Shown here: positions 59,064 through 64,000 of the stretch, in pieces
How positions within the stretch are numbered: the first letter of the stretch is position 1
Layout: every line of letters starts with the position of its first letter
Origin: Whitmania pigra
Taxonomy: Eukaryota > Annelida > Clitellata > Hirudinida > Haemopidae
DNA: 64,000 bases
Reading direction: 5' to 3'
Assembly (NCBI GenBank): GCA_021613335.1
Contig: JAJTWR010000263.1
Span: forward strand, 912,001 to 976,000
Program-made: the position numbers and the translations under genes
Notes under the pieces: generated by a model
Database searches by the model: none
Told to the model about the DNA's origin: nothing
What the model saw: the letters and a program-made list of their open reading frames with translations, nothing else

Positions 59064-60446
59064 GCTTTAACTACTTAAAAAGTAGTTAACTACAGTAGTA
59101 GTACTTTTTTATAAAAGTAGTTAGTAACTATTTTTAACTACTTTTTAAATAAGTAGTTAGTAACTACTCCTTAACTACTTGCATAGTAGTTAACTACTTT
59201 TAACTACTTTTTTAACTACTTTTCCGTTGACATTTGATAAAATTAATTTTCTGGACGATTGAACAAAATATAATTATTAGCATATTTATTTACACTAGTG
59301 TAACATTTTCAACAAAATTTTATTGTCCAAATTAATCAAAAACAGAAGTATTCAGTGGATGTTTCAGGCGATCTCTTAAAAAAATCATCATGTCAACATG
59401 ATTATCCGATAATTTACATCGTCTGTTACATAAAACCTGCCCTGCTACACTAAAAAGTCTTTCAACTGCTGCCGAACTTGGTAATGTTGAATTAAGCTTG
59501 ATGAATGCAGCACAAACAGTTGGATAATTAAGTAGAGTTTGTACATTTCTTGCGGAGTTTGATAAATAATCATTAAGCTGTTCAGATACCTCATTATCAC
59601 AAGAGTTTGGTACACTTTCCATAGTCATACAAATCATCATATTCACTGTTCTGAGCCGCATTGTCCGCAGAGGTGGTGATTGTTGACGACACCTTGTAAT
59701 TTTTGGCTTTAAAAATGTTGAACCCGTAATGTCCTGTGCAACCTCAGCATTTTTTACACTGCGATGAACTGAGTTTGATAATGATGCAACCTTTGCCATT
59801 GATCTATCATAAAGTCGTTTGTATTGCAGATAATCCCTTGCTTTCATTGCATCCACAGTAGCCACAAGATTTAAGGTATTATTACCGCAGCGCTTATGAG
59901 GAGGCAAAAGAAGCACATTATCCGCATTATCAATATCTTGTTCGTTTTCAATCAAATCGGCTATACTTTCGCCAACAAGATCTTCAGAAATATCACATAA
60001 TGGCTCATCCGTGTCCATGTCATCAGTAACAGAGTTTTTCTCAACAACTAAAGAAAATGCCTTGACAAAATTAGCTGCATTAAAATCGCAAATTTATATA
60101 AAACCCAATCGTAATTTACATAAAACGTTTTCAGAATAGGACTACTAAGAGTTATAATTCAGAAATGAGAAATGGCGGTAGTAAGCAAAAGTTGAAAACA
60201 AAGAAACTGTACTTATAAAGTGATGTAACAAATTGTAAAAAAATATTTTTCTTAATTTTATTTTAAAATTTTTTTAAAAGTAGTTAAAAAGTAGTTAACT
60301 ATTTGTAGTTAATAACTACTTTAAAAGTAGTTAACTACTATTTTTTAACTACTTTTTTAAGAGTAGTTATTAACTACTTCCTAACTACTTTAAAGTAGTT
60401 ATTAACTAGTAGTTAACTACTTATAGTTAGTAACTACCCATCACTG
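59064..60446 (-). mobile_element. Nested hAT element, likely source of the AAGTAGTTAACT MITE
   Basis: Ends are CTTTAACTACTTAAAAAGTA and GTAACTACCCATCACTG, matching the 253-base MITE at 20590. The outermost left bases (CAGTGATGGG) are altered or lost. It carries the transposase C-terminus on the minus strand. Confidence 0.83.
59332..60018 (-). pseudogene. hAT transposase, C-terminal portion
   Basis: 228 open codons. Ends with the hAT dimerisation region: YPTVCAAFIKLNSTLPSSAA, VERLFSVAGQVLCNRRCKLS and MMIFLRDRL. The catalytic core and BED finger are missing upstream, so it is a deleted copy. Confidence 0.85.
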
Positions 60447-60768
60447 CTTATTGCAGAGACAATTCAATTTCTCTTGAATGTCCGATAATGTTGGCGACAA
60501 ATGGACAATGTAACTATTTTGATCACTTCATGCGCTCTATAAACTCCTGTAAAAACTTAATTTCGTATTCCTTAAAATCTGAAACCAAGAGTAGCACACA
60601 AATCCTTCAGTTTGTCACTGGCTTTGATCAAACTATAGACACTGTCTTATAATAAATTCCATCTGATGGGTATGGACACATCGGTTGTGAGTTCATGATA
60701 CCCGTAAATGCTTCAAGGAAATTAGATGTTGCATCCAAACTCAAAATCTTGTTAGTTAAAGACAGTCA

Positions 60769-60842
60769 GAGGCGCAGCTAAGAGGGCGCCAATTCTATAG
60801 TTTGCCCTCGGGCGCAAAATACCCAGGCTACGCCTCTGAAGA
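60769..60842. mobile_element. Very short inverted-repeat element
   Basis: CAGAGGCGCAGCTAAGAGGG at one end and GGCTACGCCTCTG at the other form an inverted repeat around about 50 bases. It lies inside the outer hAT element. Confidence 0.5.
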
Positions 60843-61236
60843 CAGTATTTCGCCTTTATGGAGCTATTTTTGTTTTGACCTATAGCACGAAACTTCCCGT
60901 AAAATAAGAGAATAAAAGGAAGACGTTTGAGAAGGTCTATACCTTCTTCCAGTACAATCACTTTCGCTCATTGTTGACCAAAAAAGTAGAAACTTTACTA
61001 TCAAATTCAAAAAGGAAATGTAGAGAGTGCACAAAACGGTAAAATTGTAATTCTATAAAACAGGATTTTTTGTTTTTAGTGCTTAATTTTATCTTTAAAA
61101 TGTAAAAAAGCAAAAGTAATTTAAAATAACAAAATACTTTCTTGGAGTATTTGAAATAACAAATAAAATACATATTTTATTTTGAAAATACTTAGTTTAA
61201 ATACTTGTATTTGAAATACTGCCCTCTGTATCAAAC

Positions 61237-61999
61237 ATATATTTTGTTCCTCGGCCCGGCTAATTCCGGTTAAAAAAAGTGCCCATGGTCGATTCCTAGC
61301 TATGAGTGAGCTGCCAATGCCCGTTCATGTGATTTAACCCATCCATCTTTCTTCCTGGTTAGAAAAAACAATTAATTATAAAATAAATGTTACAAATAAA
61401 CAGTTTCAATAATTTAAAAATATAAATAATAATAATATATAATTATAAATAAATTTCGAAAAAGGAATTCTTTAATGTATTACTAACATTCATTTAATTC
61501 TATAAAATAGTTTTAACTATAGGACAAGACTTAATAAATTGTGTAATATTTTTAGCAAATTTCATCAACCATAAACAACGAAATTAAAATTAGACCAACC
61601 CTGGTTCATCAAATTTATAGAATGCCGAAGTAGCTTTGTTGACATATGACTTATTGGACCGATATATTCCACATAACCTAACAGATTGAATTGTTGCTAG
61701 TTTTCATGCATTGGGAAATTAAAGTTTTGTAAATATTTAGCTTTGTAGCTTGCTATTTAAATTATTGTTTTGGAAACAGCTCAAAGTGGTAGGCCACTTA
61801 TTTTCTCTTAAAATCGTGAGCCTAGTTTATAGTTTACGTACGAGTTCGATTACCGGCCGATTAGGCATTTGTTTTACATTGTATTTCGTAACTGGATTTC
61901 ACATCGGCTATAATTAACGACCCAAACATTCCATGGTTTTCACATTTTATTGATCTATTTTTGGAATTTTGAACATAAAATTGTAATGTCGTTCCAGGT
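61237..61999. other. Upstream region of PI4K-beta
   Basis: No gene. A CAG acceptor (TCGTTCCAG) lies a few bases before the PI4KB ATG, so a 5' UTR intron probably occupies part of this stretch. Confidence 0.5.
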
Positions 62000-63840
62000 A
62001 TGGATTGTAACGATCTGCAGTCAATTGACGTTAACAACCTTTCTATACATCTATCGCCTATACGTGCGCCGGGCTTTTCTTTGCACGAGACTTTTATTCA
62101 GTCGAGTAAGCGAAGTCAGTCTATGGACAGCGGAATAACGTCTGATTTTGACCAATTTAACGATATAGCAGGGCTACACAACAAATCATTTTCGAAATCT
62201 AACAACAAATCTGCTGCTGTGCCGACCATTAGCACCATATCCAAGTCTATCGATAGTATTTGTCTCCACAAGAAGTTAGCAAAAGGCATAGGTTTACCTC
62301 GAGACGTCGAAGGAATTGATTGCAACCAGTCTCTTCCAGTCATCAATGGGTATGCATTGGACACCTCTCCATGTCAGTTAAAGTCAATCAACGAGGATGC
62401 TCCTTTTAAGGAGGATGTTTGTTCTGCAAAAGTTGATCACAAGCGAAGCTCGAGTCTCAACCAAGTCAGTCTGGCGGCCACTCCTGCCGACAGCAAGAAC
62501 ACCATCAAAGTGGGGTCCACGAGTTCTGATTCCACGACCTGCGCTTCCCTCGGAAAAGTGGAAAGTCTTGCGGACGAGATCTCCAAGAGAACCAAGCAAC
62601 AAAGTGGCAACATACTCAAGTCAAACACTGGATCTTCTCAATCCTCATGGCTATTAAGACTTTTTGAGTCAAAATTGTTCGACATGTCGATTGCCATTCA
62701 GTATCTTTTCAACTCTAAGGAGCCTGGAGTCCAGTCTTATATTGGTTATTTATTTGCTCGTATGAATATCAATAAGAGTAGTTTTTTTTAAATATTTCTG
62801 TTAAAAATATATAGAAATTTAAAAATATCTCGACAAATCGAGTAGATAATTTAAGCTGCATCTTTGCGGTTGTAAATTGGAAGCAAATTGGCAAAAGATT
62901 TCTTACTCGAATATCTTTTCTGCCTTTTGTAGGAAACAGAATGTTTTCATTTGAAGACCATGTTGTGGACTTTTATCTTCCTCAGTTGGTTACAATGTAC
63001 ATTTACATGCATGACATTGCGGAGGTTCTCCATCCATACCTCGTTTACAGGTTTGTATATTTTGACTGGTGTAGTTTTGACTTGTATAGTTTTGAGTTGG
63101 TGTCAAATAATTAAACATATTTGAAGAAGTGCTTTTAATTAATGGGATTCAAATACCCTTTTAACAATAATTATTTCTTGCTGGATCTTATTTATGATTT
63201 ATCTTTTAATTTTACAAGGAATTTCATGGATAATTACCGAATTAATCTAACTATCTGTCCTGTATGTATTTGGTTTACATATTATCAGTATTTGTATTAA
63301 AATTTGTTTGTATTAAGGATTATCAAATGTACCAGAATTTCAAAAATGTGTCTTAAATGAGTTGTCTGACTTTTATTAAGTTTTGAATAATTCAAGGATG
63401 ACAAATTATAACTATTTATGTTGCTAATCATTTCTATTATTATTATTATTATCATCATTATTTTGTGATTTATTATATGTTTGTGTAATTAGAACATCTG
63501 CATGGATTCATATTTTTGCACTAAAAATGTTGAAAATTTAATATTTTGAAAATACCCATTTCATTTATATAATTTTAAGTATATGCTTTAATGACTTCTT
63601 TGATAACTATGTAACTATTTTATGTATTTTATGATAATTGTGTAATTACCTTGATAATTATTGCGATAATTAAATGACTCATGCCATGCATTCCAATGCA
63701 CGCAGGTGTCGAAGAAGCATTGGATTCAGTCTGAATGTTGCTTGGCTGCTCGGGGCATATTCTCCTGAAGTTTCAAAACCAAACTGGAAAAATTCTCAAG
63801 GTCCCAAGTTAAGGAATATGATCCTTGCAGAAGAATTAAG
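62000..63840 (+). CDS. PI4KB: Phosphatidylinositol 4-kinase beta, N-terminal exons (runs off window)
   Basis: Golgi kinase that makes PI4P. Three exons: 62000-62744, 62933-63050, 63706-63840, joined in phase (ATT G|GA AAC; TAC AG|G TGT). The first encodes a Ser-rich N-terminal region of about 200 residues, then [20 protein letters not shown] and [12 protein letters not shown], the start of the helical (lipid-kinase-unique) domain. Exon 2 gives [20 protein letters not shown] and exon 3 [20 protein letters not shown] and [11 protein letters not shown]. These match the order and spacing of PI4K-beta. The kinase domain lies beyond base 64000. Confidence 0.93.
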
Positions 63841-64000
63841 GTTCCTAATTACCTGTTTATTTGATAAATTTTTGAATAATCATGCTTAATTGGTTGACAT
63901 AAGAGTAACGACTAACAAAATCTGAGTCCATTAGATGTAAAAATAGATGTTAGGAACGTGATCAATTTATCTAAATATATTAGATATGTAGAAATAAAAC
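63841..64000 (+). other. PI4KB intron, window end
   Basis: Begins with the donor GTTCCT after ...GAATTAAG. No further exon before the window ends. Confidence 0.7.

Larger units (their letters stand above)
58825..61228. mobile_element. Outer hAT element (2.4 kb), host of a second hAT element
   Basis: Left end CAGAGGAGGGCAAAATACC, right end (inverse) CAGAGGGCAGTATTTCAAAT. Flanking 8-mers TATCTAAA and TATCAAAC agree at six of eight bases. Subterminal AAATACTT-type repeats mark both sides. The coding part is mostly gone; a minus-strand scrap near 60600 reads ASDKLKDLCATLG. Confidence 0.75.

Noticed and set aside
38680..62744. A functional cluster of PI4P genes (hyccin and PI4K-beta)
   Set aside because: They belong to different kinase systems, are 20 kb apart and are separated by unrelated genes on the other strand.

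Overview
This is a stretch of nuclear DNA from an invertebrate animal. It is AT-rich. Genes are split by mostly 50-700 base GT-AG introns, and the families are metazoan: MCTP, lysosomal hexosaminidase, DDX54, hyccin, TRAF, a CNPase-like protein, a CABIT-domain protein and PI4K-beta. The mobile elements (CR1/L2-like LINEs, a Tc3-like transposon, several hAT families) are also typical of animals. I cannot name the phylum from sequence alone. I saw no tRNA, rRNA or CRISPR signal.

Layout. 1-1712 (+) holds the last three coding exons of an MCTP gene. 2212-13515 (+) is a tandem duplication of about 6.86 kb carrying two complete beta-hexosaminidase genes. 13516-28800 is a 15 kb island of nested mobile elements. 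It contains an orphan three-exon hexosaminidase fragment and, on the minus strand at 21450-23111, a small gene for a secreted peptide assembled from in-phase micro-exons. 28800-32564 (+) is a third complete hexosaminidase gene. 33612-37768 (+) is a DDX54/Dbp10-type ribosome-biogenesis helicase, and 38680-41721 (+) is hyccin. After 3.5 kb without a gene come three minus-strand genes in a row: a RING/TRAF-domain adaptor (45250-50532), a CNPase homologue (51653-53115) and an intronless protein with two CABIT-like segments (54472-57060). 57758-61228 is CR1 LINE sequence plus a hAT element nested inside another hAT element. 62000-end (+) is the start of a PI4K-beta gene that runs off the window.

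How the genes relate. The hexosaminidase cluster is one young gene family: three intact 12-exon paralogues with identical exon phases, a shared GC-AG intron 9 and signs of gene conversion between the non-adjacent copies 1 and 3. Hyccin (the PI4K-alpha complex) and PI4K-beta both act in PI4P synthesis but lie 20 kb apart with unrelated genes between them, so I read no operon logic into that. The most unusual locus is the micro-exon peptide gene. It has a TATA box, a signal-peptide exon, a run of symmetric phase-1 exons of 21-33 bases, two homologous acidic repeat exons and a 12-base exon. Its upstream region is tandemly duplicated and a copy of its 3' region lies elsewhere in the island. All exon structures here are read by eye from splice sites, reading phase and family similarity; none is supported by transcript data.
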